Shown here piece by piece: positions 47,575-60,100 of a DNA stretch of 64,000 bases. The notes beneath the pieces were generated by a model, which saw only the letters and a program-made list of their open reading frames with translations, did no database searches and was not told where the DNA came from. Each line of letters begins with the position of its first letter. Positions within the stretch are counted from its first letter, which is position 1. The DNA comes from Argopecten irradians. Lineage: Eukaryota > Mollusca > Bivalvia > Pectinida > Pectinidae. The stretch is taken from positions 31,675,604 to 31,739,603 of the forward strand of contig NC_091138.1 in NCBI RefSeq assembly GCF_041381155.1, written 5' to 3'. A program made the translations under genes and the position numbers.

Positions 47575-48950
47575 CCACAATATGTTTGAGGTAAACTATT
47601 CCCATTTTTCAATCACTCGAAAACTGTGTCCCCTTTTTCTGCTATTTACATCCGTTTGAAAAATACCTCCTGTTACACGATTATCATAAATATAAGAAAT
47701 CTTAAGATACCTCGACACTATTTGTAAAGTGTAAGTCGGCATCTACCATTACTTTGATATCCTTTTTTATATGTATTTCGCTATCTGCTCCATTCATGTA
47801 GTATTTTCTCTCCGCTTTTCACTTTGGTTTTATTGTAAGAACAATGTATTTATTATGATGAAATTTTAATAACCATTTATTCGACCGATTTTGTAGTCTG
47901 TTGAGATCATTTTGCAAAGTTTCTATATCACTGTGACGATTTTTTTCTCTGTAAAGTTTGGTATCGTCTGCAAATAAGTGGAGACTTTGAGTCCACAGGG
48001 ACCTGGCACGATTTTTTTAGTTAACAGTACATATATATAATATAGTATAATATATATGTATACTGTTGGTTAAAAATTTTCGTGCCAGGTCCCTGTGTTT
48101 GAGTCTGGCACTACCCGTAAATCATTAATATACACAACAAAGAGAATGGGGCCGAGTACGCTACCCTACGGAATGCCGCTGATCACTGGGTATGTTTTTG
48201 AGGAATCGGTTGCTGAGGAAATCCTGGATCCAATTCGTAATCCGTTTTCCGATTCCATATCCTTCCATTTTTTAACAATCGCCTATATATGGAACTTTAT
48301 CAAATGCTTTCATATAAGTCCATATAGATGGCATCCAACTCACCTCCTTTATCTATTATTTCAGTCCATTCATCTAATACCATTAGCAGTTGGAATTGCG
48401 TTGATCTTCCCGAAATAAATCCATATTATTTGTTACTAAGGAGATTATTTGTGTTTGTATGATTAACTATGCTGTCTCTTACGAGTTTTTCTAAAGTTTA
48501 TTCCAATTTTACTGGTTAGACTGACTGGCCTAAATTTTCCAGCTTCCGACTAAAACTATTTATTTGAAATTCGCTGTAATATTGGCCTCCTTCCATTCAC
48601 TTGGAAGTTTTCCGTCCGTTAATGATTTTTTGAAGATGTCAGACATAGGTTTGCTTAATTCTTTCACAGAACTTTAGGGTCATCAGATAGGGTTTCGATA
48701 AGAGGTTTTCAACAGTATTTTCAGTAGATATTCAATTTCCCGGAAAGGGTGGGTTATTACATTTTTATTAAAGTCTGGTGAAGATGCTACTGAAGAAACT
48801 CGCTAAAACTTGAGGTTTGACCTTATTATTTACTGCCATTTTGTTATCCTCTCCGTCCAGGCCTTTCAAGTCAGATATCCAAGTGATGACTTTCCTTTAA
48901 GAATTAACATATTTCCAAAACACTTTCGGTTGTAGTTTAATATCTTCTTC
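47575..48950 (-). mobile_element. Decayed CR1/Jockey-like LINE reverse-transcriptase relic, interrupted by a MITE
   Basis: Reading the minus strand from 48600 down, RT motifs appear in shifting frames: PSEWKEANI, RPVSLTSKI, GFISGRSTQFQLLMVLDEW, KAFDKVPY, SGIP-stop-GSVLGPILFVVYINDL (48186-48110), then LFADDTKLYREKN (around 47970) and KWLLKFHH. The FADD catalytic motif and the GSVLGPILF motif are those of CR1/Jockey-type LINEs. Stops and frameshifts make it non-functional. A 104-bp hAT MITE with target duplications sits at 47994-48097, between the YINDL and FADD motifs. It belongs to a different family from the LINE at 49265-51115. Confidence 0.8.
47994..48097 (+). mobile_element. hAT-type MITE, 104 bp, inserted in the LINE relic
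   Basis: Near-palindromic element with termini CACAGGGACCTGGCACGA and TCGTGCCAGGTCCCTGTG (18-bp perfect inverted repeats). A perfect 8-bp target-site duplication TTTGAGTC lies at 47986-47993 and 48098-48105. An 8-bp duplication is diagnostic of hAT transposition. It has no coding capacity. The insertion post-dates the host LINE. Confidence 0.9.
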
Positions 48951-50874
48951 TATTTTCTATTCCAGTTCTCATTTTGATTGCCTAATTTCCCATTTACCTG
49001 ATTTCGTATTTTTGCATATTTTTTTAATTTCTGCTAACTTCTAATTTCCATGTAACGCTGCCAAGCTTTTTGTATACATATATAATAACCTCATTTGTGA
49101 ACATCCGCAAGGGAGAGCTGATTTCATTGGTATCAAATCCTCTAGCCAGGAGTCCCGTTAGATCCTTATAAGTATTCCTTTATAACTCCAGATCATCCTT
49201 TAGAAATGTGACTTCGCGTCGGAGGGGTCCCGTTAGATTCTTCTATGCTTTCCTTTATAACTCCATAGTATTCTTATTCAATTCAATTCATTTATTTGCA
49301 TTTTTACACCCACAAACAAGGATCGATAGCAAATTACAAAGATAACATTACATGTATAACACAATAATAATAAAAACAAGAACAACTTATGCATTCAGCA
49401 AGCCCGCTTTCCTCAGTTCAAACGACTTTTTAATGAAGAGGCCCAATTCCTGCAGAAGTTGTGGTTCATTAGATGACAATAATTTTATTAAATTTTCATA
49501 GTCCGTGATCATAGAATTAATTTTGTATTTAGATAGGAAAGTTTTTATTTCAGTAGAATTTACTGTACACTTGAGGATGAAGTGAAGTGAGCTTCATCCT
49601 CTACAATATTGTAAAATTTACATAACCGGTGCCGGCGAGGTATCTTTTTTGTCCTGCCAGCTTCAATTTCTAGGTTGTGATTGCTGATCCGAAGTTTTGC
49701 CAACAATTTTCGATATTCAAAATTTTGCAACGAAAGATAATATTCCTCTTTACAGTTTTGTTTAAGTTTATTATATATAAATAGCTTATTACTACAATCT
49801 AAAAGCTGCATTTTGCTTGAGAAAATAATGTCAAATCTGCCATGTATGAATCTTTTTAATGACCGTTTTAATTTGGCTTGCTCTTTCCTACCGAAATTTC
49901 CCCTTTTAATGTCAAATGTGATGTTATTTTCGTTGATAATACTTGATACGTATGAATACCATGAATATGATCCACTTTCATGATTATTTTTACTGACCTT
50001 CAAAGCTTCTTTTACAAGACTATTAATATCATCTTGTGATATTCTAGCCAAATAACACAATGCTTGAGTATTAATGAAACAGTCTTGTGTATATTGTCCT
50101 AATTCAGCCCTGGAAGCAACATTTACTGCATATTTTCCAACCCCAAGGGCCATTTTGCAAAATTTAAAAGTTATTTTTCAAATTGCGTTTTATCTATTAT
50201 TGAAAATTCGTCAAATGTTGAATTATTCACTCGCGCTCTTTTACTTGCATTTGCAATTTTACTGTAAAAGTCAGCATACCATATTTCAGAATTATATGTT
50301 AAGATTGGTCTGACTAAAGAATTATACAACTTTTTTTCAGAATTTTATTTAAATATTGCTTAATTGAAAGCAGAACTTTTCTACTTTTTACACTAAGTTC
50401 CTTAGTAGCTAGCATGAATTTACCGTTGTTACATAAAGTTGTGCCTAAATATTTATACTCAGAGACTTGTTCAATTTCCTGATTTTTAAACATAAACTGT
50501 TTCACATTATGTTTGGTTTTGATATTTCTCTGCCTAGTTTGGAAAATCATCGTTTTTGGTTTTTTAGCATTTATTGATAGCTGCCATTTTTCACAGTAGC
50601 TTTCCAATTCAATTAATGATTGCTGCAGTTCCTCGGGAGTTTCTGATAAAATCAATAAATCATCCGAAAATGACAAACTACCTACTGCTAAATCCCCTAA
50701 TTGTAGTGGATTATTATTTAGAATGACTGGTAAATCATTGATGTACATGTTGAAAAGGGTAGGACTTAAACTATCTCCTTGTTTTACCCCCCGAATAATG
50801 TTAAAATTTCTGTCGCGAATGTTTTAAATTTGATCGAGGATTGCGTTTTTCCATACATATCACTAACAATTTAC
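48950..50874 (-). other. Boundary zone between two decayed LINEs
   Basis: 49000-49270 lies between the N-terminal limit of the reverse-transcriptase relic at 47575-48950 and the 3' terminus of the LINE at 49265-51115. On the plus strand it carries a short internal repeat (GTCCCGTTAGAT at about 49151 and 49226, each followed by TCCTTTATAACTCCA). No coding signal was recognised there. Confidence 0.3.
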
Positions 50875-51115
50875 AAAAAAAAAAAAAAAAAAATTCCGAT
50901 ACCATGTTGTGCAAGCTTAAATAATAATCCGTTTCTCCATACAATATCAAAGGCTTGATTGAAGTCCACAAAACATGCGTAGATGTTTCTCTTTGACTGT
51001 GAGTATTTAGTTAACAATGTTTTTAGTACGAACAAGGCATCAGTAGTTCTACAATTTTTTTGAAACCCAAATTGATTTGGGCATATCATATTTTGTAAAA
51101 AAAATGGTAAGCCTT
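49265..51115 (-). mobile_element. Decayed non-LTR retrotransposon (LINE), reverse transcriptase and 3' end
   Basis: The frame at 51089-50880 reads RT motifs: NQFGFQKNCRTTDALFVL and ACFVDFNQAFDIVWR. A long homopolymer (A run near 50874-50893 on the plus strand) then breaks it. At about 50800-50314 the frame resumes with GVKQGDSLSPTLFNMYINDL and SFSDDLLIL, where the catalytic YADD-type motif reads FSDD. The thumb region has CEKWQLSINAKK and EYKYLGTTL. A frame change near 50320 leads to LVRPILTYNSEIWYADFYS, and 50153-49560 carries the C-terminal region (ALGVGKYAVNVASRAELGQ). The 3' end near 49270 has short AATTG-type repeats. The upstream part (endonuclease, ORF1) is absent. Frameshifts and loss of the 5' half indicate it is dead. 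The clade is not assigned. Confidence 0.85.
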
Positions 51116-51499
51116 TTGTTTAAAATAGAATTGAATAACTTTGCCAAACAACTTTGGAGAGAGATGCCTCTGTAATTCGTTGGTAGACCTGTAGGTCTCT
51201 CTGTGCCTCCTTACGATTTACCTAAACTTGATCAACGAAATCTTTTTATCCAAAAGTAAATCAGGTAAGGGGACACTGCCTAATTCGTTGTCTCGTTCGC
51301 ATGTTAATTGATTTAATGCAGCTATGATAAATAATTTGATTCCCAAATTTAACTACTGTTGAAATTATACCCCCAATCTATTTCCTATTGGTATTTGTTA
51401 CAGACTAAAATAAAAAGTCTTGGTAATAATATAGTATAGCCTTGACTTCGTAGAATACTACTAAGACATCTATAATAAAACAAAAATTCGTGTGCCTGT

Positions 51500-51690
51500 G
51501 ATTTGAATGGGTAGACTGCCAACCAGACCTAAGTTCTTAAAAAGATTTAAGATATTAACAGCAGGATTCTAATACATGGTTATCTCCCCTTGGTTTGAAA
51601 CTATCAAGCATTGCCCACCAGACCTAAGTTCTTTATAAGATTCTAATACATGGTTATCTCCCCTTGGTTTGAAACTATCAAGCATCTGCA
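51500..51690. repeat. Local direct duplication, about 75 bp
   Basis: CAGACCTAAGTTCTT, GATTCTAATACATGGTTATC and TCCCCTTGGTTTGAAACTAT occur twice (around 51525-51611 and 51620-51685). Confidence 0.75.
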
Positions 51691-51774
51691 GGCGTCTGCT
51701 TCTGGTTTTGGAATGAACAACGTGCGACACTCCGATACATCAACTCTAGAACGAAAGTGTCTCAACTTGTTCAT

Positions 51775-52098
51775 ATATTCATCCTCGATACTCCAGGGGT
51801 TCCGATCACTTTCGATCTCTACACCTCTGGACTATCTAATAGTGAAATTAAAGGCAGCTCAGCGGAAAACATTTGACCAATCACAGGCTAGCAAAGATTT
51901 CCTTTGAAGACTATAGAGAGAGAGACGCCTATCATCAAAGCCACACAGTCAACCACAGTGTATCGTTATACGACTCTTTTGATGTACATCAAATGACTAA
52001 ATTACATGTTCTATTATGTTGCCTCCAGTTTTACTATGATAGTCCAAGGGTGTAGATATCGTAAGTGATCGGAACCCCTGGAATATCGAGAATGTAAT
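51775..52098. mobile_element. Fold-back MITE, complete, ATCCTCGATACTCCAGGGGT family
   Basis: The left arm ATCCTCGATACTCCAGGGGT, TCCGATCACTTTCGATCTCT is matched inverted by GATATCGTAAGTGATCGGAA, CCCCTGGAATATCGAGAATG. Inside, CTGGACTATCTAATAGTGAA faces TTTTACTATGATAGTCCAAG. About 320 bp, no coding capacity. Relatives: 34200, 52565, 52784, 54543. Confidence 0.85.
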
Positions 52099-52324
52099 AT
52101 AGTAGGAGTAGGCTATTATATATTTTATTTTCAAACCAGAAGCAAACGCCTGTGCATCAGTTGTGACTTTTTAGCTAGAGTTTTAACATTCTAGAGACTG
52201 TGTTGACGAGTCTACTGAATGGGTACAGCTGACTATGATAGTCAGTGATGAAATGCTGCTGGTATGGTAGCTCATGTGCATTTTATATAAAACAGAATTC
52301 AAGCTATTCCACTACTGTAGCCAG

Positions 52325-52510
52325 TGTCGTGATAAGGACGGACGGCCTCCCGTGTATATGGTGTCTTAATGTGTGTATGTAGTGTGTGGTGCGGGTTTTG
52401 GCAAACTATGGTAAATATTGTGTTGTGTGACTTGTGTCTTCTTGTATATCGGAACCGCTGAAGCATGCCATAACGAAGACACCACAGAAAACATCTAACC
52501 CGGTCACATT
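52325..52510 (+). mobile_element. SINE-like dispersed repeat, third copy (5' truncated)
   Basis: GATAAGGACGGACGGCCTCC, GTGCGGGTTTTGGCAAACTA, TGAAGCATGCCATAACGAAG and CCCGGTCACATTATAGAC, colinear with 27891 and 33893. Confidence 0.6.
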
Positions 52511-52564
52511 ATAGACTTTGAAATTGGTGTGTCTCGGCTAGGGGACGGAACCCAGAGCCTTCCT

Positions 52565-52625
52565 CACAGCATCCTCGATATTCCAGGGGTTCCGATCACT
52601 TACAATCTCTACACCCCTGGACTAT
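52565..52625. mobile_element. Single arm of the ATCCTCGATATTCCAGGGG MITE family
   Basis: ATCCTCGATATTCCAGGGGT, TCCGATCACTTACAATCTCT and ACACCCCTGGACTATTGC without a right arm. Confidence 0.7.
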
Positions 52626-52783
52626 TGCAAGCGCTCATCCCCCAAAAAAAATGAACAAACGCAGTTAGAGAGATTATAACCATTTATTTTCCAGTCAGTT
52701 GAAAACCGCTGACGTAGTGTTGCCCATGGCAGGGAACAATGACCATATATAAGTCTAGCAAAATTATTTTCAATCTCACTTTA

Positions 52784-53128
52784 ATCCTCGATACTCGAGC
52801 GGTTACTGACGTTATATCCATCCCTGGTACTATAGCTATCTCATAGTGAAACTGGAGGCAACAGAAGACACAGCTAATTTGATCCTTTGATTTACATCAA
52901 AAGTTTGATTTACCTCAAAGGAATTGTGAACCGGTACACTCTGACGTAGTTGACTGTACTATGTGTGGCTTTGAAGTTGGGTGTCATTCTCTCTGTAATC
53001 TTCAAAATAAGTCTCTGTAGACCAGTGATTGGTCAGTTTTTTCTCCTGAACTGCCTCCAGTTTTACTATGAGATAGTCCAGAGGTGGATATGACTTCAGT
53101 GATAGTACCCCTGAAGTATCGAGGATGA
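52784..53128. mobile_element. Fold-back MITE, ATCCTCGATACTCGAGCGGT copy
   Basis: The left arm ATCCTCGATACTCGAGCGGT with CTATCTCATAGTGAAACTGG is matched by CCAGTTTTACTATGAGATAG and CCCTGAAGTATCGAGGAT. About 345 bp. The minus-strand frame at 53159-52959 is incidental. Confidence 0.8.
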
Positions 53129-53206
53129 CTTCAATAAAACGTATCTCAAGTATATTCATGTTTCATGTACAAGTATATACATATATCCTGCAACATACAT
53201 TCATAC

Positions 53207-53378
53207 TACCATATTGGACCCAATAAGTGCCCCTCTCCTTTTTAAGGTCTCATTTTAATTGACTAGGCATAGGACCAAAACTATCAAAACTACAAGTTTG
53301 CAATTTTTCGTGTATTAAGCCCTTTTCATTTTTTCAATTTTTTAAACGCCTTGGACACTTATTGGGTCAAATACAGTA
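53207..53378. mobile_element. TIR element, GACCCAATAAGTG family
   Basis: TACCATATTGGACCCAATAA and TTATTGGGTCAAATACAGTA are inverted ends, TA at both ends, 172 bp. Sister of 14695-14888. Confidence 0.75.
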
Positions 53379-53529
53379 CTTCATTGACCTACATACATAT
53401 CTATAGAATTACAACTAAAAACCATTTTTTTTTCTTAAATCACTGGAACAAACAATATATGAGTATTTGGATCTATTTTGATCTTCTTTGTCGTTATTCC
53501 CCATTTTGGGGGTGGGGGTTGTTAAAATC

Positions 53530-53610
53530 AAAAGTTACATACATATATATATAAACATATATGTATATACAAGGTATACATGTACATATACAGTATATAT
53601 TAATATATGT
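53530..53610. repeat. TATA/CATA-rich low-complexity tract
   Basis: ACATACATATATATATAAAC followed by further ATATGTATATAC steps. Confidence 0.7.
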
Positions 53611-53720
53611 TAATAAAAATAGGTTCAAAATACACATTGATTATAAATTTGTTTAAAACTTTGTTACTAAAGGCCAAAAATGTGTATCATTGTTAACTAG
53701 TCTGTCAAGCTACCCCTAAT

Positions 53721-53899
53721 ACAGTAAAAAACACATTTATAACGAACATGCTTACAACGAATTCATGGCGATAATGTAGTGATTTTCGTACCCATCAAGG
53801 TTATTATAACATATCTGCAATATGTATATAGCAAGCTATGCTTATAAAGAAGCGATTTTGTTGGTCCCCAGAGGTTCGTTATAACCATGTTTTACTGTA
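53721..53899. mobile_element. TA-flanked TIR element, ACAGTAAAA / TTATAACGAA
   Basis: Ends ACAGTAAAAAACACATTTAT plus AACGAAC, and GTTCGTTATAACCATGTTTT plus ACTGT are inverted. TA on each side of CAGT/ACTG suits a Tc1/mariner-type target. 179 bp, non-coding. Confidence 0.75.
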
Positions 53900-53957
53900 T
53901 ACTGATGAAACAAAAGGAAGTAATCAGAAAAGCATTCAGCTTACCGGTATACCGGTA

Positions 53958-54520
53958 TACCATATTTCACCGCAAATAAGACCCCCCCCCCTCCCAGAGA
54001 AGAAATAAAGGTCAAAATTGGTGGGGGGTCTTATTTGCGGACAACGATCTGCATCAATGACGAATATCTTTGCCGATTCATGTGAAAAATGACAAGCCCT
54101 TCGAACATTAAAACATGTTGACCATGCCGATATGAAGTGTTCATGGAAACATATATCGGCATATTTTGTTGAAAATAACCTCAAATTAAATTAGAGCACT
54201 GTCCATAATTCGTAGTTATTAATAATTAAATTAAATCACCCGTGAATTAACTTTAATTAAATGACAAAAAATAACAAGCACACAAACAGTTGTTTACTAC
54301 GTGATTTTTTCTATGCCGATAAAACAAACAAAAAGAAGTTCCGATAAAAAGTCATTTTTGGTGTATTTTTATACTCCATTGCTCAAATCCATCATCCAGT
54401 AAACTGAAAAATAGGTGGGGGTCTTATTTGCAGACACCACCCCCCTAAGTCTGAAAATGTGTCAAAATAGGTGGGGGGTTTTATTTGCGGGAGGGGTCTT
54501 ATTTGCGATGAAATACGGTA
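53958..54520. mobile_element. TIR element, CGCAAATAAGACCCC family, 563 bp
   Basis: Left end TACCATATTTCACCGCAAAT plus AAGACCCC; right end GGGGTCTTATTTGCGATGAA plus ATACGGTA. Additional inward copies of the GTGGGGGTCTTATTTGCGG segment lie near 54018 and 54415-54490. TA at both ends. The minus-strand frames inside are incidental. Confidence 0.8.
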
Positions 54521-54542
54521 TTACATATGTATATGCCTGCCT

Positions 54543-54583
54543 CATCCTCAATATTCCAGGAGTTACTATCACTGTCATTATAT
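54543..54583. mobile_element. Single arm of the fold-back MITE family
   Basis: CATCCTCAATATTCCAGGAG followed by TTACTATCACTGTCATTATA; no partner arm is clear. Confidence 0.55.
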
Positions 54584-54971
54584 AACACCCTGTATTCTGG
54601 TTAACTAAGCAGGGGTTGAAAATAACTTTCAGATGAACTCTGGCAAGGTTTGATCGAGGTAGAGTTACCAGATCTAGAGGAAAAAACAACCCTTTATCAA
54701 TGTCTAGTTTTGATAAACAGCAACAAAACTCATGATCATTATAATTATTTACTGACCATTATTCAAAGATCAATTTAGACTGTTGATCCATTATCACCAT
54801 AATCATCCCAAATAACAGCTATTTAAAACCATATTTATACCACAAATATAACAGCTTTTAACAAGCTTTTGTTCATAATCCAATTACACAGGAAAAAAAA
54901 TCATGGTCCCTGGAATTTTATGTTAGGTGTAGTAGGCCATCACAATCTCTGGACTATATCTAATGTATTAA

Positions 54972-55097
54972 CACAGGGACTTTGCACAAATGTTCAACCT
55001 ACTGTCAATATATTAGGTTGCATGATACGTATACATTGATTGTACTGGTACATGTATATACTGACCACTGGTTGGAAATTCGTGCGAAGTCCCTGTG
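54972..55097 (+). mobile_element. hAT-type MITE, 126 bp
   Basis: Termini CACAGGGACTTTGCACAAA and TTCGTGCGAAGTCCCTGTG share the outer CACAGGGAC with the other copies. Flanks TGTATTAA (54964-54971) and TGTTTTAA (55098-55105) match at 7 of 8 bases, fitting a slightly decayed 8-bp target duplication. Confidence 0.85.
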
Positions 55098-55105
55098 TGT
55101 TTTAA

Positions 55106-57137
55106 CAAATGAAAAGATAATGCATTTCAAAAATAATATTATCATCACAATAATATTTTCTAATAAAAAACCAGTTCAGCACGACATTGTGTTAAGAACT
55201 TCAGTACAATTATAAAGCATAACTTTACAAAATATTGAATGTATATTCACTGCTTATGTTGTATATATTCTACAATAGGCTTCAATATCACAGTGTATTC
55301 CTCATTAAGTTATATCTCCCGATAAAAATAAAAAGGTAAGTAGTTTTTGGTCTAGATCTTTACATACATACAGTATTTACAAATGTGATACATGTAAAGA
55401 ACGAATAATCTTACATTGTCTCCTTCCTATTGATGGACATGCAGGGTAAGAAATAGGTTCCATATATCGGGTCTCTAGGCCTCCTAATTATTCTCAAGAA
55501 GTCATTTAAAGATTTTAGCCTATTTGACCCCTGTGACCTTGAATGAAGGTAATTTAAGTGGACTTGGGGATACTTGTCAAATACAGTATGTGCAGTGTCA
55601 CTGGATCATGTTTGAATAAATCAACACATGTACAAACACTGCAAGTAAAGATTTGGTCCCCAATAATTAACTGTAACAAAAAGTAAACTACAAATGTAGA
55701 AATAAAAGAAGACTTGTTAGCATATTGTAGTCCCAAACTGCATGCAAATTTAGGTCACAGTAACCCATATCTTTTACATGTGTACCTAAATTAATGGTGA
55801 AGTGACACGTTTTTTATCTTACAGTGACTGGTAGTGTTACAGCTCAGATCATGTGAGGATGAATAAGCACAAGAGACACCAGAATAGAGTGAACGACAAT
55901 AGAAAAAAAAAAAAAAAAATTGTCACTAACTAAATCATCAAAATAAATGTATAACAAAATTTAACCACTAACATAATTACATTCTAAGATAATATCTAGT
56001 ACAAACAATATTCAAATGACAACGACATCATTAGATAAAATAATTTTGAAGACAAATTATGTTGAAAAGAACACAATTCTACTTATAACAGAAGTAACCT
56101 CCCTTTATAAAATCTGTATTATGGCACAATGTACATGTAGATGTAAATATATGAAAATAAAATAAACTTAAAACTACAAATTATTGCTACATAAAAAACT
56201 AGTGTATACAGCCCAACATTTTTAGTGATTAATTTGACAACTTCAAGAATATTAGGAACACAGGAAATATGCACACAAAAAAAGTCATTAAAAAGTGAAT
56301 GAGAAAATTTATACCATCTGTTACATCAAAATCACAGTTTAACGGTGCCTGTGCAGGTCCATATTAGTCTTTCCAAACTTAGAGTCTCTTTTGATGGAAC
56401 TTGACCTAAAAGTTAACAAACCATTAAAATACATGAATACATTAATGTACTACGTAATCTATAACACACCTGTCAAAATGACAGCGTATCCAGATTTTAA
56501 TTATGTTAAGAAATAAGTGTATAACAGAATTTTATCCCATCTACACTTTTTAATTTTAACCCACAAAACACAAACTAATGGTACCATACGGTATCTTCTC
56601 ACAACCTTCCTTATTCTGATTGATCAAACCAGAATGTATCTCTCTCTCTACCCATTAAGTTTTAATGTCACTAAAAATAACAAATCTGTGATGATATTTA
56701 TAATTCAAAACAAAGTTGCAAGCTAAATGTTGCTAAAATAAAATATCAACATTGAGTTGAAAGTTGATACATGACCTTGAACTTGAGACAAATCCTTGAA
56801 ACCTATGATTTTGATGTCAGGTCATGCAACCTAACCTACCAACACATACCCTTTTATTGAAGCCTAAGGTCTGAGAATTTATTAATTTCTAATTATCATT
56901 GAACCACATAATTATTTTAATAATTATACCATTACCTAAAAGTAGTTTCACTACGATGGGATTTCGATTAATCAGAATGATTATTTTGAGACAATGATTT
57001 GAGGTCTTACATATACTTAACTTATAATTACATATATTTTAATTTCCTACGTCCTAAAATATACCTTGAGGTAGAACCAAATTGTGGCTGTTACATCAGA
57101 AAGTGAATGCAATTTTTAATAATGGAAATAAATGTTA
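55106..57137. other. AT-rich intergenic DNA downstream of MFSD13A
   Basis: Contains a TCAAGGTCA-repeat relative at 55445-55580 and a poly(A) run at 55902-55919. No gene is recognised. Confidence 0.35.
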
Positions 57138-60100
57138 TTTATTTTATACAGGAACAAATTAATGTTAACACAGACATTAAAATCATGCGTTTGCAATTTG
57201 ATCGTTTGGAGCGGGGAAGACTTTAGTGACCTGGCTAGTTTTCCTGTCCCGTATAGAGTAAAATGACCAGGTGATCAGTTGTAAGGTCCCGATGACCACT
57301 GGCTGGACACACAGCAGTAAGAACATGGTGTCGTGGAGCGAGCCAACCTGAGGTACAGTTAGGGTGTTTTTACCCAGTTGTTGGTAGCCGAAGTGGTTGA
57401 GGATAGCTACCGTCATCATCGGTGATAGGGAGATGGCAGGTTTGGTGACTAAAGCATTGTTCCCATACACCAAGGAAGATATCGGGTGGCTGTAACAGAT
57501 ATATGTACAGTCAGACAAGCTGCATAGTTCTTTGATATATAATTATCTTCTTTAGTTGCACATTTTCTTTAAAAATTCAACCAAATCTGATGGGAATAGG
57601 GTTTGGGGAGCAATTGCAGTAAAACCTTTCTTAATATTATAACCACCTGCCAAATCCAACCATTCCTAGGGACTCAAATGGCCAATTTCAACAGTTGGAC
57701 TTGTGTGTATCAACTACTTGGCTATGAAGACCCTTTATATCTGTGACTGTTGGATGGTCTTTATAGACAGGTTTGAATGCAACACCCAAACTCAAATTAA
57801 TTCTGCAGTCAAACTTTTTCAACAGTCTGTATATTTATAGACAGGGTTGCATGCAATACCCAAACTCAAATTCATTTCAAAGTCAAACTTTTTCTAACAG
57901 TTTATATAAAGAACAGTAAAATCCCATACATCAAAAGTAAAATAAAATTATAAATAACTTTTTTTTTGTTTCTGATAATTGTTTCACATCTTACCTCCTG
58001 TGATATTTTTGCATGTCTGTGTCTACGATGTCTGACAGAGGCATGTTGAACATTGAAAACATGGCATTGGCAAAACAGCTGGAAAACAAAACAACTCATT
58101 CTAATCAATGCACAAACAACACATTTATAGTCAAATGAAATTTGAGTCTCAGTAGAAATGTATTTCACGAAATACTAGGATTTATATCAATGACACTAGT
58201 CTATTTATTGCGACCCTTTTATATACTGTAAACCAGCTTTTGCTATCGTGCCTACTAAGATTTGCATTATACATATCAAAACAAGTTTGCTGGGATTTTG
58301 CGGAATGATTCTTTTTTAGAATTACCTTTTCATGTAAGTTTTGGAATTGCTTTTTCAGAGATAAATTTTTTATGAATTTTTTATAGTAAAGTTCGCAAAA
58401 ATAAAATCGCATGAAAAAAAAAAGAATGGTTTACAGTATCAGCAGCAATATGTTTTACTTTGGATTTTCTAGCTCTGCAGTAGCCCGATTTTATAATTCA
58501 CACATGTAAAACCAAACAGCAAGTTGTATATTGAACAGGACTCAGCATCAGCTACAAATTTTACTTTCTCTCATTAGTAACTAATTACAATATAAGCTTA
58601 TACTATGTACAACAGTACAATACACAGCATATAAATTCCAAATTCGCTGATACCTATCTAGTGCCATATAGAGCATGAGAAGAATTGGATGGTTCCGTCC
58701 GATCATATACATCACTACTCCGCCGGAGATCTTCCACAGAAAGCTCAGCTTGATTGTGTTGTAGTATCCGACCTTCCCAATCAATGGAGTCGTGGTAATA
58801 ATGAGTATCTAAGGAAGAAAAGAATGAAAAAAGAAAAATGATCCAGTGGTTTAAGCAGTAATGTCGTTATTTTTTATTTTTTATTTTTTATTTTATCTGG
58901 GTATGAAAGAAATTTTGTTTGCAAACAAAGCTTACACATTTACAACAATCTTATCACCAAAATGAAGCGAAAAGAAAAAGGCAAAATGGCCATAAGGCCT
59001 AAAAAAATAATATGTCTGTTTAGGGTTGCATTGGCAAAAATAAATAGGGTCGGTAGGTTTGCATTTTTTTTTTTTTTTTTTTTGGCTGGAACCAGAGCCT
59101 GTGATCGAAAACACGACTTTTAATATTTTTTTTCCGTAGAAAAGTGAAAAAAAAAAATTTAGGGTCGGTCGGGTAACCCTAAACAGACATATTTTTTTGT
59201 TTAGCCTAAGGAGTAGAATTTGTGATTGTACATACAATACATTTGACTGATTTCTTTATGACCATCTTACCATTGGTAGGAACCTACTGCTGCCATAGAA
59301 GAAGCTCCGTAACCATGGAAATCCTTCTATATCGTGTAACTGTACCAGTTCATCACCTATCACTTTCATAAAATTGGCCATAAACGTTGTGTGAAAGATC
59401 TGGAAAAAGTTCATTACCACAAAAGAGAGAAAATTTCTGTCTTTGAGGATTTGCCACGTTAGACTTAGGTATGAAGAGTTCTGTATGCTTTTATCATGTG
59501 TTATATTAGTCTCCTTACCTGAGCTCATTTTCTCAAGGTCGTACTGAGTGTGACCATGTGTACCAGTATACCTAAATAACATGTAACTGGCCAGACCTAT
59601 AAAAATGGACGCAACTTGAAATCCAGAGAAGTTTTTTAAGCTGCCGGAGAAAAACTCCAGTATGGATACACTAGATGCTCCCATTAAGCATCCTATACTT
59701 CCAATCCGGACTAACTTCAACCTGTGATCCGGATCCTGTGATATTTCGGTGAAGAGTGCAGAGGCTGCCAAGCCTACAAATGTCAGCATGGTGTCCCAGA
59801 AAAACAGTGTGAAAATCAGATGAAGACCAACCATTATTGGATTGGTCCCCCACGAGAACCAGGGAACAATAAAAGACAGAGCGAAGAAGGGTGCTGAGTA
59901 CAAAATGCTCTCTCTTCGTGTCCGAGTGAATCGATTACTGGTGGACTCCTGAAGGTAGGCAAACAGTGGATCATTTATGGCATTCCATACTAAGAAGAGA
60001 ACTTGTGCGAGATTGAACCACATTTGATCAATATGGTAAATGTCCAGAAATACTTTTACATAGTAAAAGTTAAAGGATGTAGATATTAGTGAGAAAGCCA

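Noticed and set aside
48095..48418. Plus-strand 107-codon ORF
   Set aside because: It is the antisense shadow of the reverse-transcriptase relic (GSVLGPILF motif on the minus strand).
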